Of a stretch of 64,000 nt of DNA, positions 27,301 through 36,257 are shown piece by piece. Below the pieces are notes generated by a model. That model worked only from the letters and a program-made list of their open reading frames with translations. It did not search any database and was not told where the DNA came from. Position numbers and translations under genes: made by a program. The stretch spans positions 2,974,470 to 3,038,469 of the forward strand of contig NZ_LFZW01000001.1 in NCBI RefSeq assembly GCF_001183985.1, given 5' to 3'. The stretch is from Peribacillus loiseleuriae. Its GTDB lineage: Bacteria; Bacillota; Bacilli; Bacillales; DSM-1321. The number at the start of each line of letters is the position of its first letter. The first letter of the stretch is position 1.

Positions 27301-27759
27301 TTATTGATGGTTATGTTGACTTTCATCATTCATCGATTTACTTGTACTCTTTTCTTCCGGTTCACTAGCAGCCCCAATCACAAATTCCTTTTTGGGCATA
27401 TTGTGCAAATCTCTTGCTTGCACATGAGCATAAACATAATAGGTACCCTCTTCAGAGAAAGATTGCTCAAGTTGATATACTCCATCTTTGGAATGTTTTA
27501 CTTCAATCGTTTCATGGTTCTCGCTTTGTGAACGCCATATTTCGAATTTCACTTCATCAGCATCTTCTACTGCTTCATCACCATATGTAACTTTTGCTTT
27601 AAAAGTAACGACATCATTCACTTGGGCATGCTCAGGATTAATCGTCAGCTCTACGTTTAGCATTTTTGGTTCAGTACCTTTCCCCTGATTGTTAGAACAT
27701 GCAGCAAGAACCATCATTGAAATAATTAATAATATGCTTCCTACTTTTTTTCTCATCAT
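27301..27759 (-). CDS. FixH/YtkA-like lipoprotein
   Basis: A 152-residue lipoprotein with signal and lipobox LAAC (Cys about 21). The mature part (about 30-125) is an immunoglobulin-like beta domain with NVELTINPEHAQVNDVVTFKAK (seen as VELTINPEHAQVND and VTFKAKVTYGDE), VKFEIWRS and GTYYVYAHVQA, typical of the YtkA-like/FixH family. Some relatives act in copper handling or oxidase assembly. The His and Met residues here are too few to argue that. The ATG at 27756 is an equally good start. Confidence 0.7.
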   Translation of the reverse strand: MMRKKVGSILLIISMMVLAACSNNQGKGTEPKMLNVELTINPEHAQVNDVVTFKAKVTYGDEAVEDADEVKFEIWRSQSENHETIEVKHSKDGVYQLEQSFSEEGTYYVYAHVQARDLHNMPKKEFVIGAASEPEEKSTSKSMNDESQHNHQ

Positions 27760-27842
27760 TCTTCCCCTTTTATTAATATATATTACAAGATATCATGAAT
27801 TAGGGCGTTAAATCAGTAATCAACGTGGTAAATTCCTGATAA

Positions 27843-28127
27843 TCACAACGGTGTCTGTAACTTCTCCATTTCTTCAATATAAACCGAAAGCATTATACTC
27901 TTCTCTTCATCGTTTAATTTGGAATATTGAACTCTTTGAAGGCATAAATAAAATTTCTCATACCTATTTTTCCTTGCTCTTGGATGACTGTTTTCATCAA
28001 GCAGTTCTGCTTTTATTTTTTCACGAAGCAAAAAATCATCGTCTTTGTCGCCACGCTCCTCTACTACTCGATTCTTCCATAATTTCGAATAGATGCGCAA
28101 TAGATTTTTCGCGTTTTCTTCATTCAT
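27843..28127 (-). CDS. small hypothetical protein
   Basis: A 94-residue, highly charged, probably helical protein (ENAKNLLRIYSKLWKNRVVEE, given as ENAKNLLRIYSK and LWKNRVVEE; later LNDEEKSIMLSVYIEEMEKL). There is no signal or membrane segment. The ribosome binding site GGGGGGAG is very strong and its distance to the ATG at 28127 is normal, so I believe it is expressed. I recognise no family. Confidence 0.65.
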   Translation of the reverse strand: MNEENAKNLLRIYSKLWKNRVVEERGDKDDDFLLREKIKAELLDENSHPRARKNRYEKFYLCLQRVQYSKLNDEEKSIMLSVYIEEMEKLQTPL

Positions 28128-28269
28128 TCTACTCCCCCCTTTGATTTACATAATTACCGTTATAAAGGTAATCCTAATAATAGATCAATCTACGCCTATA
28201 CGAGAAGTTTTTGTCAACTCAAGGCTAAGCCAAAATCAATTTAGAGAACTGTATAAAGGAGTGATTCTA

Positions 28270-28515
28270 TTGGCACAAGTATACCGCTGCCCAAATTGCC
28301 GAACAAATAAATCAAGATTTAATCTTATTCAACAAGTCGCAACTTCTGTAAAAAAAGATCCTCAATCTGGTGATGTTGTTCAGGAATACTCAAGTGATAA
28401 TTTAGAACCATTTCATCTTCCCTACCGTGGACCAGAAGTAAGAGTCCAATGTGCAGCATGCGGTTTAATAGAAGACGAAAAAACCTTTGCTGCATTTGGA
28501 GATCGAAGCATGTAG
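28270..28515 (+). CDS. small zinc-ribbon protein
   Basis: An 81-residue protein with two CxxC knuckles: CPNC at residues 7-10 and CAAC near 65-68. These should bind one zinc ion. Between them lies a moderately charged 55-residue segment. AAGGAGTG precedes the TTG at 28270 by 8 nt, which gives MAQVYRCPNC as the start. It is divergent from the 94-residue gene. I do not recognise a named family. Confidence 0.6.
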   Translation: MAQVYRCPNCRTNKSRFNLIQQVATSVKKDPQSGDVVQEYSSDNLEPFHLPYRGPEVRVQCAACGLIEDEKTFAAFGDRSM

Positions 28516-28669
28516 TTTTTATACGAATCGTACTAATTCAAAACTGATTACATACAAAGAAGCTGACTTATTGCTCATCATAGCCAGCTTCTTGCTATGT
28601 TTACTCTTTTTTATCCCAAGTGAAAGTGTCCCATACTTCTACTTTCCCCCAATAGATTTCAACAAAAAC

Positions 28670-29599
28670 TTAAAGAACGCTATTTTCTTCCAATTCTGCT
28701 AGTTGACACAGAATTTCTTCTTCATTAAGGTCTTCACCAATAATAACAAGATTAAGCGGCATTTTAATAAATTCATTCATATAGATTGGCATACCATAAG
28801 AATACTGAAATAAGTATGGCTGCTCAGAGTTTGTAAAGGACAAATAGCCCTTCATTCGATAAACCGTATCCGGGAGACCGCGAAGCCACTCTTCGAAGGA
28901 GGTTTGATCTATAGACTTTTTGAAGGAATGGACGATAGCCTGCAAATGTAAATGACTATGGACATCCAATTGACTATGGACATTTTTTTTCTTCATTTTC
29001 ATTTTTTGTAAAGAAGAAAGGGAGACTTTAGCTTGTGTAGTAAGTAAACTTATTGCCTCAGGATTTATTGCCTGAATCGAGTATACAAGCTGTCCAGCCT
29101 CTAACTCACTCACCAAATCCTGTTTGTTTAAGAGGATAAAGTCTGCATGCTGCACCTGTTCAATTAAAAGCTGACGAAGCTGAGGTGACAGCTCGTTCCG
29201 ATCTCTGTAACGAAGTAAATCCACTACTGTAATAATCCCGCGATATTTTAGCTTTTTAGCAAATAATGGACTCATGATGCTATCCAATACCTCAACCGGA
29301 TGAGCAGCTCCAGTTGTTTCTATATAAATCGCATCAAGTTCATGCTCAGATAGCAAACTATGTAGCTGCACTTCCACCTTATCTTGAATGGTACAGCAAA
29401 TACAGCCACCAAGTAGCTCTTTAAACGGAACATCTTGCCCTAGCCTTTCCGTATCAACTGAAACACTGCCAAGTTCATTCAATAAAATGGCAGCTTTACG
29501 CCCTGCTTCATTTTCCTGTCGAATAATTTCCTTCAATAATGTCGTTTTCCCACTGCCTAGAAAACCACCTAATATGTATACCTCTGTCATTTTTTCCAT
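28670..29599 (-). CDS. CobW/G3E-family GTPase (metal chaperone type)
   Basis: A 309-residue GTPase of the COG0523 group, which delivers or inserts metal ions, often under zinc limitation. The P-loop GGFLGSGKTTLL lies near residue 11, the metal-binding motif GGCICCT (CxCC) near 64, NKQD (base recognition) near 158, and a C-terminal CobW domain follows at about 210-300. KKKNVHSQLDVHSHLHLQA is a His-rich linker, a common feature of the group. It resembles YciC/ZagA-like proteins but is shorter; no Zur box was identified. Confidence 0.85.
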   Translation of the reverse strand: MEKMTEVYILGGFLGSGKTTLLKEIIRQENEAGRKAAILLNELGSVSVDTERLGQDVPFKELLGGCICCTIQDKVEVQLHSLLSEHELDAIYIETTGAAHPVEVLDSIMSPLFAKKLKYRGIITVVDLLRYRDRNELSPQLRQLLIEQVQHADFILLNKQDLVSELEAGQLVYSIQAINPEAISLLTTQAKVSLSSLQKMKMKKKNVHSQLDVHSHLHLQAIVHSFKKSIDQTSFEEWLRGLPDTVYRMKGYLSFTNSEQPYLFQYSYGMPIYMNEFIKMPLNLVIIGEDLNEEEILCQLAELEENSVL

Positions 29600-29714
29600 T
29601 CTAAATAAACTCCTGTTTCAAATAATTTACTTTCACTACCAGTGTACCATAAATTAACGTGTCTTAACATGTAGCTTGCTGCGTTACAATCGCTATACGC
29701 GCATGAAAATACAG

Positions 29715-29761
29715 CAAAAAAAACCAGCAAAGTGCCCTTTTAGGGAAACTTTGCTGGTTTG
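29715..29761 (-). terminator. terminator of ctpA
   Basis: On the minus strand AAACCAGCAAAGT pairs with ACTTTGCTGGTTT, followed by a T-run. It abuts the stop codon. Confidence 0.95.
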
Positions 29762-29762
29762 A

Positions 29763-31247
29763 TTACTTGCTAGTATTTAACTGACTTTCAAGTACTTCCG
29801 ATGCTTTTTTTAGTTGTGTATCGTTCGCAAGAATCTTTTCTCGCAGAACTTGCATAAGCTTTGTTGTAGACTCACCAGTAAGTATTCCCGTTACTTTAAT
29901 ACTATGGTCTTTTTGGAATTGTGACACTGCTTTTTCGGTTTCATCGTCGTAGAAACCATCAATCTTGCCTGGCTTATACCCTGCCGCTTCTAACATCTTC
30001 TCTGCCGTTTTCACTTCCACACCTGATTCAGATACCTTCAGTTCTTTTTCAGGTGAAATATAAGTAAGACTCGCATAATCTGGAAGTTTAACCAAAATAT
30101 CCGGTTTGATTCCTTTAGAATGTATCCAGTTTCCATTAGGTGTCAGCCATTTTGCCGCTGTAAATTTAAAGTTAGAGCCATCTTTAAAATCAGTTGCTGT
30201 TTGTACAGTTCCTTTACCAAATGACTTCTCCCCAATAAGCTTAATGCCTGCTGATTCTTTGACAGCAGCAGCTACGATTTCCGAAGCACTTGCACTACCG
30301 CCATCGATCAACACGACTACAGGTTTTTCAAACACACCATTGTTTCTTGCGTTAGCCACCTGTTTCTCACCTGTCCGATTTTCCACTTGTAAAATGGGTT
30401 TGCCATTTGGTACAAAGATGCTAGCAATTTCTTCTGCTTGATCAAGCAGACCACCCGGATTACCACGTAAATCCAGAATCATACCCTTCATCCCCTGCTT
30501 ATCCATTTCCGTAATAGCTTGCTTTAATTCATTAGCAGTATCTGTGGAGAAGCTAGTTACTTGAATTTTAGCAATATGATTGTCCAACATTTCGGAATAA
30601 ACGGTTTCAACTGGAATGGTATCACGTATGATTGTGATTTCAATTGGTTTTTCAGATCCTTCTCGAGAAATTTCTAAGTCAACTTTAGTGCCTTTTTTCC
30701 CTCTTATCTTCATGACTGCTTCGGTCGAGTTTACGCCTTCCAAACTGGCACCGTTCACGCTTAGAATTAAGTCATTAGGCTTAATTCCAGCTTTCTCTGC
30801 AGGAGAACCCTTAATCGGAGAAACAACCTTAATAAACGAGTTTGCCTGTTGAATTTCTGCACCGATTCCTTCAAAGGAAGAGGAAATACTTTCTTGAAAG
30901 CTCTTTGCCTCCTCTTGATTCATATAGGTAGAATATGGATCATCAAGGGCTTTAATCATACCATCAATGGCACCGTTCACAAGATCCGTTTCATTTACAT
31001 CTTGATAAAATTTATTCTTTAATGTGTCATAAGTAGAATAAAGTTTGGCGAATTCAGGATGTTCGCCGGAAGACATTTGAGAAGGTAAAGATGATTCGAC
31101 TTTATCTGTTCCAAAAGTCAACGCAATCGTAGTAATTCCTGCTGTCAAAAAAACAAGTAAAAATATCCCCATAATAAACGGAAATCTTCTCATTTTAACA
31201 TATCTGGTCTTTTCTGGAGAATCTGTTTGTTTATTTTCTTCTTCCAA
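29763..31247 (-). CDS. ctpA: carboxy-terminal processing serine protease (S41, PDZ)
   Basis: A membrane-anchored protease of the tail-specific family. Numbered from the TTG at 31247 (494 residues), it has one membrane segment (about 22-45), a PDZ domain (about 110-190; GIGAEIQQ, SPAEKAGIKPNDLILSVNG), the catalytic S41 core with the Ser in DGGSASASEI and the Lys in EKSFGKGTVQT, and a C-terminal peptidoglycan-binding domain (about 400-465; AGYKPGKIDGFYDDETEKAV). The start is uncertain: the TTG at 31247 has a weak GGTG upstream, while a TTG at 31280 has no site. Position next to deoD matches the B. subtilis order I recall. Confidence 0.9.
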   Translation of the reverse strand: MEEENKQTDSPEKTRYVKMRRFPFIMGIFLLVFLTAGITTIALTFGTDKVESSLPSQMSSGEHPEFAKLYSTYDTLKNKFYQDVNETDLVNGAIDGMIKALDDPYSTYMNQEEAKSFQESISSSFEGIGAEIQQANSFIKVVSPIKGSPAEKAGIKPNDLILSVNGASLEGVNSTEAVMKIRGKKGTKVDLEISREGSEKPIEITIIRDTIPVETVYSEMLDNHIAKIQVTSFSTDTANELKQAITEMDKQGMKGMILDLRGNPGGLLDQAEEIASIFVPNGKPILQVENRTGEKQVANARNNGVFEKPVVVLIDGGSASASEIVAAAVKESAGIKLIGEKSFGKGTVQTATDFKDGSNFKFTAAKWLTPNGNWIHSKGIKPDILVKLPDYASLTYISPEKELKVSESGVEVKTAEKMLEAAGYKPGKIDGFYDDETEKAVSQFQKDHSIKVTGILTGESTTKLMQVLREKILANDTQLKKASEVLESQLNTSK

Positions 31248-31519
31248 TGCGTGTTCACCACTTTCAGGTTGTACCTTCAAATTTTACTCATGTTCATTCG
31301 AGGAAACTACGGAATATTACGGCCCGCTTATGCCAATAAATGTAACATTCGTTTGTATGTAAAATTATTTTACCAGATTTATGTCTTTACTAGAAATATA
31401 AATGTTTAGTATAAGCAAAAAAGTATAAAGTAAGTGTTTGCTGGATAGTAAACCGAATTTTTTCAATCAGCAATCTATCCCACAACTTCACTCAGAGAGT
31501 ATCCTGGTTAGACATTAGA

Positions 31520-31545
31520 AGGGGATTTAATAAAAATAAATCCCA
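31520..31545 (-). terminator. terminator of deoD
   Basis: GGGATTTA and TAAATCCC form an 8-bp stem around 31522-31544, followed on the minus strand by a T-poor tail. Weak but well placed, about 20 nt after the stop. Confidence 0.5.
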
Positions 31546-31562
31546 CAGTTGAATGTTTCATT

Positions 31563-32267
31563 TTATTCTTGAATAGCTGCTTCTAAGGCAACTTCAATCA
31601 TTTCATTGAATGTTGTCTGACGTTCTTCTGAAGTTGTTTCTTCCCCTGTAAGAATATGATCGCTAATTGTCAAGATAGACAATGCTTTACGGCCAAACTT
31701 GGCAGCAAGCGTGTAAAGTGCTGCAGACTCCATTTCTATTGCAAGGATTTGGTATCTCGCCAATTTTTCTAAATCACTGTTTTCATTGTAGAAATGATCT
31801 GCTGTAAAGACATTACCAGCCTTTAATTGCAATCCTTTCGTAAGTCCCGCTTCATAAGCTTTTCTTAATAAATCGAAATCTGCTGTTGGTGCATAATCAA
31901 TACCGCCAAACGTTAAACGGTTTATTTGAGAATCAGTTGAAGCACTCATCGCAAGAATAACGTCACGTACCTTTACATCTTTTTGGATGGCTCCAGCTGT
32001 GCCAACACGAATAAGATTTTGAACATTATAGCTATTAATCAATTCATTGACGTAAATAGAAATCGAAGGTACACCCATTCCTGTACCCTGAACTGAAATT
32101 CTTTTTCCTTTATATGTGCCTGTATAACCAAACATGTTTCTGACTTCATTGTAAAGTGTAGCGTTTTCCAAAAAAGTTTCTGCTATATATTTTGCCCGAA
32201 GTGGATCTCCAGGTAACAAGACCGTTTCGGCAATTTCATTTTCTTTTGCACCAATATGTACACTCAC
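31563..32267 (-). CDS. deoD: purine-nucleoside phosphorylase (DeoD type)
   Basis: Cleaves purine nucleosides with phosphate to base and pentose 1-phosphate in salvage. The 234 residues match DeoD exactly. Signs are the N-terminal [22 protein letters not shown] (phosphate Arg and substrate His; quoted as [13 protein letters not shown] and [10 protein letters not shown]), [21 protein letters not shown], and [10 protein letters not shown] with the catalytic Glu/Met/Glu, then SDHILTGE with the catalytic Asp. An ordinary single-gene unit. Confidence 0.96.
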   Translation of the reverse strand: MSVHIGAKENEIAETVLLPGDPLRAKYIAETFLENATLYNEVRNMFGYTGTYKGKRISVQGTGMGVPSISIYVNELINSYNVQNLIRVGTAGAIQKDVKVRDVILAMSASTDSQINRLTFGGIDYAPTADFDLLRKAYEAGLTKGLQLKAGNVFTADHFYNENSDLEKLARYQILAIEMESAALYTLAAKFGRKALSILTISDHILTGEETTSEERQTTFNEMIEVALEAAIQE

Positions 32268-32664
32268 TTTTGTTTCCTCCTCTAAAGCTTGAAATATAAA
32301 TATCGAAAATAACTATACCATAGCACCATCCTAAAATGGAAATGTGCATGGAACCTCAATTATAATTGATTTTTGTTAAAAATGCATGCTATTCACGACC
32401 TTTGTTATCTCTTCCAAACCAATTTCCTTCTTAAACATACGTAAGGCCCAAATTGATTCAATTTAACAAAAGATCATTCTTCTGTTTCCTAAGCTAAACA
32501 AAAAAAAGCATTGCTGAGGAGAAACAATGCTTTGGTGTGCCATGTATGTTTTTTGACATAGTCACTATGTTGATCACACAGTAAGCCTGACTTTTTTAAA
32601 GAAGTGAGGGGTTATCCGCTAAAGCGAGTTGAACTGATGTGGGAAAGTATAAAATCCACCCAAG
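32268..32664. other. intergenic region with terminator
   Basis: About 400 bp. Apart from the yozD terminator at 32500-32533 I see no gene or recognisable element. Confidence 0.5.
32500..32533 (-). terminator. terminator of yodN-yozD
   Basis: On the minus strand AAGCATTG and CAATGCTT form a perfect 8-bp stem followed by eight T residues. It lies about 130 bp after the yozD stop. Confidence 0.85.
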
Positions 32665-32835
32665 TTAGTCCTCATTATCTTCATCAATTATACATTTATC
32701 AAGCAAATAATCGAATGTGATGTCTGCAAGATCTTCTAACTCCTCTTCATTCGGTATATAGCCCCGTTTCATTAACTCCTGAAAGAAGAATTCCGCAATT
32801 TCTTCTGTATCAATGAATACTTCAATTTCTCGCAT
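32665..32835 (-). CDS. yozD: YozD-like small acidic protein
   Basis: A 56-residue protein, MREIEVFIDTEEIAEFFFQE at the start, then MKRGYIPNEEELEDLADIT and a strongly acidic tail. Length, the DTEEIAEFF motif and the RGYIP..EEL stretch match B. subtilis YozD as I remember it. Function is unknown. The ribosome binding site AGGGGG lies 8 nt before the ATG. Same direction as yodN, 68 bp apart, as in B. subtilis. Confidence 0.85.
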   Translation of the reverse strand: MREIEVFIDTEEIAEFFFQELMKRGYIPNEEELEDLADITFDYLLDKCIIDEDNED

Positions 32836-32902
32836 GTCATCGCCCCCTTATTAAAGATGTATGAGCCTGCAAGACGAATTATGACTGCTTGATCTTATTC
32901 CT

Positions 32903-33604
32903 TCAATTCTTTAATTTTTCATCGCCTGCCGTATCGTCTACTGTCTTTTTCATTTTCAAAAGCGCTATTTTCATCACATGGAAATAATCTTCATCCCCGA
33001 ACCATTCGTAAAGCATTTGATAGTCATTATAAAGATCGAGTAAACCATCGATAAATTCCTTCTTATCACCTTCTTGAACGTTCGTGATCGGTTCTGTTTT
33101 TTGTCCATTTTTTTTCAAGGAGTCGGCAACTTTGGATGTTTTTTGCTGGTCGCCAATAAGTCCTAATTTGGACATGATACTTTCTGCTCGTTCCGCATCC
33201 GCAATTAACGTAATTTCTTCCTCATGTGCTTCGAGCCATTCTCCGTCTGCAATTCTAGCAAGTTCATAGACAATGTCTTCCCAGGCATCTTCTTTATAAC
33301 GCCATATCTCGGTTCTAAAGCCCAATATTTTAAAATAATCACGCTCATATCCATCAACTTGAACGAGGTCACCGAATGTAAACTTATATTCAATATCAAT
33401 ATGCTCTGAATCAGATACTAACTCACCTTCATATTCTTCTACACTTTTCAGCGTGTTTTCTAAATAAAGACCTTGACTGTGATTCACTTCGTAAACAAAA
33501 GATTCATCCATAAATTTTACATCCGTAATTTTCCCCACTGTTCCATACATCGTAATAACCACTGTATCGCCTTTCTGGAATTTCGGCTGTTTCTTTTTCC
33601 CCAT
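32903..33604 (-). CDS. yodN: YodN-like conserved protein of unknown function
   Basis: A 233-residue soluble protein. The N-terminal half has two beta-rich segments starting FQKGDTVVITMYGTVGKITDV and FTFGDLVQVDGYERDYFKILG (each quoted in part: FQKGDTVVITMYGTVGK, FGDLVQVDGYERDYFKI), which look like small SH3/KOW-type barrels. An acidic helical middle and a helical tail (ALLKMKKTVDD) follow. I rely on gene order (deoD, yozD, yodN, yozE, yokU, kamA) for the name. ATG at 33604 is preferred as AAGGGG lies 9 nt upstream. Confidence 0.7.
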   Translation of the reverse strand: MGKKKQPKFQKGDTVVITMYGTVGKITDVKFMDESFVYEVNHSQGLYLENTLKSVEEYEGELVSDSEHIDIEYKFTFGDLVQVDGYERDYFKILGFRTEIWRYKEDAWEDIVYELARIADGEWLEAHEEEITLIADAERAESIMSKLGLIGDQQKTSKVADSLKKNGQKTEPITNVQEGDKKEFIDGLLDLYNDYQMLYEWFGDEDYFHVMKIALLKMKKTVDDTAGDEKLKN

Positions 33605-33727
33605 AAGAGACATCCCCTTATAAATCGGTCCTATATGTTTGATTAATATAAAGTATATGCAGAATATATTCACTGCGTTAATCTGAATTCTCTAATGTCA
33701 TTGTATTAACTCCTTTATAACCGCATA

Positions 33728-33772
33728 CAAAAAAAGCCAGTCCTTTTTCAGTTATAAAAAAAGAACTAGCTC
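33728..33772 (-). terminator. terminator of yozE
   Basis: On the minus strand AGCTAGTTCTTTTT pairs with AAAAAGGACTGGCT (two G-T pairs) and is followed by a T-run. About 160 bp beyond the stop. Confidence 0.75.
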
Positions 33773-33929
33773 TCTATACTTGGTTTACATCCAGTAAATC
33801 AGGTTACTCCTTAGTAGATGAATTTTCACAATATCCAACCTTTTAGTGTAGCCATTGCAAATAAGCCGATTAGAAATAAGCTTTGTACGAACAAAAATCC
33901 ATATATACCTAATTTGATTTATGAGTTTA

Positions 33930-34151
33930 TCATCTCTTCTCGTTCAGCATATACGTATCCCAAACTTCATCAAAAATAGACATACTGCGTAGATAATGCC
34001 CATTCATTTCCAAATACCGGCTGAGTTCATCATAATTATTAGATTGCTTCGGAAATGTATGATCATTAAATGCTTCATTCGCAAATTTCGTCATTTCATC
34101 CACTTCTTTCGGCTGGCGATAGTTCATTAAGAACGTGTAAAAAGGCTTCAT
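33930..34151 (-). CDS. yozE: YozE-like SAM-fold protein
   Basis: A 73-residue protein (MKPFYTFLMNYRQPKEVDEM at the start, then FANEAFNDHTFPKQSNNYDE and SRYLEMNGHYLRSMSIFDEV). The FYTFL.NYR.PK start, HTFPK and the WDTY end match the YozE/SAM-like family known in Bacillus; function unknown. The second ATG (34151) is at better distance from GGAGG than the first. Confidence 0.88.
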   Translation of the reverse strand: MKPFYTFLMNYRQPKEVDEMTKFANEAFNDHTFPKQSNNYDELSRYLEMNGHYLRSMSIFDEVWDTYMLNEKR

Positions 34152-34228
34152 CATTATCCTCCAAAATAAAATAAATCTGACATAAATATAATGGAGATTT
34201 GTCTTGCCGTCAAAAAGAAGTGATCAAA

Positions 34229-34306
34229 AAAAGGGTCTGACCTCACTTCTGTACACCGTTGTTTCATGTCATATAAACGATATAGTAGAAGTGGGACTGA
34301 CCCTTT
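34229..34306 (-). repeat. R-family palindrome (R4)
   Basis: AAAGGGTCTGACCTCACTTC at the left, ATAAACGATATAGTAGAAGT inside and GGGACTGACCCTTT at the right. An outer arm half (ATGGGACAGCC) follows at 34311. Read on the minus strand it has the same polarity as R3, R8 and R12. Here it lies between yokU and yozE, about 75 bp from the yozE start. Confidence 0.85.
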
Positions 34307-34454
34307 CGTTATGGGACAGCCATTCTATCATTGCTAACCTAATTTCAGAATGTTGACTAAATACAATCTATTTTCTCGCCCTATTGCTACATGTTTATTC
34401 TCGTTACATGTAATGAATAAGTAACAAATATGAAGGGTAATAAATTGTGAAAAT

Positions 34455-34733
34455 TTATGAAAAATCAAAATAGTTTCGTTTAAGGAGTCGCTTCATCTTC
34501 ATCAATTCTTGAAAATCGACTGTTTTATTTAAATTCACCGTAGAGATTAAGAATAGTTGGTCTTCAATTTGTTTCACCGTCTCGTCACTTTGATAGACAG
34601 CCCCACACCTTTCACAGGAATAGGTGGGCGTATTTAAGATTTCAATCGCTTTTGTACCATCTGGAAGCTCCCAATAGACCGATCCGGAACCAAGCACAAC
34701 CCCAGTGGCTTCACACCAGCTGCATTTATCCAT
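34455..34733 (-). CDS. yokU: YokU-like zinc-finger protein
   Basis: A 92-residue protein with CSWC at residues 4-7 and CERC near 41-44, a YgiT-type zinc-finger arrangement, followed by a helical tail. The start at 34733 (AAGGGGGATC 4-10 nt upstream) overlaps the end of kamA by 8 bp, so it is translationally coupled to kamA. In Bacillus it always accompanies kamA, but its role is unknown. Confidence 0.85.
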   Translation of the reverse strand: MDKCSWCEATGVVLGSGSVYWELPDGTKAIEILNTPTYSCERCGAVYQSDETVKQIEDQLFLISTVNLNKTVDFQELMKMKRLLKRNYFDFS

Positions 34734-36153
34734 TTTGATCCCCCTTATCTTGATCACTCTTTGCAGATGACATTTTCTTCAGTTGTGCCTGATATTTTTT
34801 TTCTTTTAAGATATCACGCTTTTCACGTTGATCTTTTAATGAGCTATGTTCAGGATTATTTTCATATTTTTCACGACGGTATAAACGTTCAAGTCCTTCA
34901 GGGACCAAATTGAACTTACTCTCATTCAGCAAACCAGCAATGCCAATATCTGAGCGTTTATTTCCTGCATGCGGATAAATGCTCTCAAAATAGTCATCTG
35001 CCCGCCCTGGTGTGTAATTTTCTGGTTCAGGATACGTTGATATAACGCCTTCAAAGTTGCGAAGAACCGTTTTCTCCGGTGATTGTGAAATAATGTAGTT
35101 AGGCTGAAGCGTAATTTTACCTCCGCCACCTGGGGCGTCGACGACAAAAGTGGGAATTGCATAACCTGAAGTATGTCCCCGCAGGCCTTCAATAATCTCA
35201 ATACCTTTTGAAATTGGTGCCCTAAAATGTCCGATTCCTTCAGAAAGATCACATTGATAAATATAATAAGGCCTAACGCGGATTTTCACGAGATCATGCA
35301 TCAACTTTTTCATAATCGGCACGCTGTCATTGATTCCTGCAAGAATAACAGCCTGATTACCTACAGGAACGCCAGCATCAGCAAGCATTTCGCACGCTTT
35401 CTTTGCTTCTTCTGTTATTTCAATGGATGTATTGAAATGTGTATTGAGCCATACTGGATGATATTTTTTTAAAATCGTACACAAATTTTCTGTGATCCGA
35501 TGCGGAAAAACAACAGGCGCACGTGTACCAATCCTGATAATTTCCACATGTGGGATGTCACGCAAATTTTTCAAAATATATTCCAGAATCGTATCGTTAA
35601 TCAATAGTCCATCGCCACCAGATAACAGAACATCACGAACAGCTGGCGTTTCCCTAATATATTGAATCGCTGCATCAAGCTGTTTCTTTGGAACCCCCAT
35701 TCCGATTTGTCCGGAAAATCTTCTTCGTGTACAATACCTGCAATACATCGAGCATTGATTAGTCACTAAAAACAGTACCCGATCAGGATAACGATGGGTT
35801 AAGCCTGGTACAGGGGAATCTTCGTCTTCATGAAGCGGGTCTTCCATATCGTATTTGGTTTTATGCATTTCACTTGAGATCGGGACACTTTGCATTCGGA
35901 TTGGGCATCTTGGATCATCAGGATTCATTAATGAGGCATAGTAGGGTGTAATATTCAGTGGAATCGTTTTCGTCGAAATTCGAACCCCTTCTTCTTCATC
36001 TGGTGTAAGATTTATCACTTTTTTTAAATCATCTAAGGTTCGAATCGTGTTCGTAAGCTGCCAAATCCAATCATTCCATTTCTCATCGGTTACATCTTTC
36101 CATAGCTCGATATCTTTCCAGTGTCGGTCTGGTTTATATAAATCGAATAACAT
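34726..36153 (-). CDS. kamA: L-lysine 2,3-aminomutase
   Basis: Radical-SAM, PLP enzyme that turns L-lysine into L-beta-lysine, the first step of this lysine fermentation or utilisation route. In the 475-residue product the iron-sulphur motif CSMYCRYC gives Cys134, 138 and 141, and PGGGGKITL gives the PLP-binding Lys346. The length matches Bacillus KamA (about 471). ATG at 36153 follows AAGGGGGAACC. A sigma-54 promoter lies only 36 nt upstream, and KamR is encoded next door. Confidence 0.96.
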   Translation of the reverse strand: MLFDLYKPDRHWKDIELWKDVTDEKWNDWIWQLTNTIRTLDDLKKVINLTPDEEEGVRISTKTIPLNITPYYASLMNPDDPRCPIRMQSVPISSEMHKTKYDMEDPLHEDEDSPVPGLTHRYPDRVLFLVTNQCSMYCRYCTRRRFSGQIGMGVPKKQLDAAIQYIRETPAVRDVLLSGGDGLLINDTILEYILKNLRDIPHVEIIRIGTRAPVVFPHRITENLCTILKKYHPVWLNTHFNTSIEITEEAKKACEMLADAGVPVGNQAVILAGINDSVPIMKKLMHDLVKIRVRPYYIYQCDLSEGIGHFRAPISKGIEIIEGLRGHTSGYAIPTFVVDAPGGGGKITLQPNYIISQSPEKTVLRNFEGVISTYPEPENYTPGRADDYFESIYPHAGNKRSDIGIAGLLNESKFNLVPEGLERLYRREKYENNPEHSSLKDQREKRDILKEKKYQAQLKKMSSAKSDQDKGDQNG

Positions 36154-36188
36154 TATGGTTCCCCCTTGCCACTTGATAGTAATAGTTA

Positions 36189-36206
36189 ATGCAAGAGCCA
36201 TGCCAA
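36189..36206 (-). promoter_or_regulatory. sigma-54 (-24/-12) promoter of kamA
   Basis: On the minus strand TTGGCATGGCTCTTGCAT matches the sigma-54 consensus (TTGGCAC, 5 nt, TTGCA) at all key bases, with GG and GC exactly 10 nt apart. Transcription should begin about 24 nt before the kamA start codon. The activator gene kamR, with an RpoN-contact motif, is directly upstream. Confidence 0.9.
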
Positions 36207-36257
36207 TATAGACAAAAATCAGCATTTTTATTAAAATTTAGTGGTCACCCATCCACC

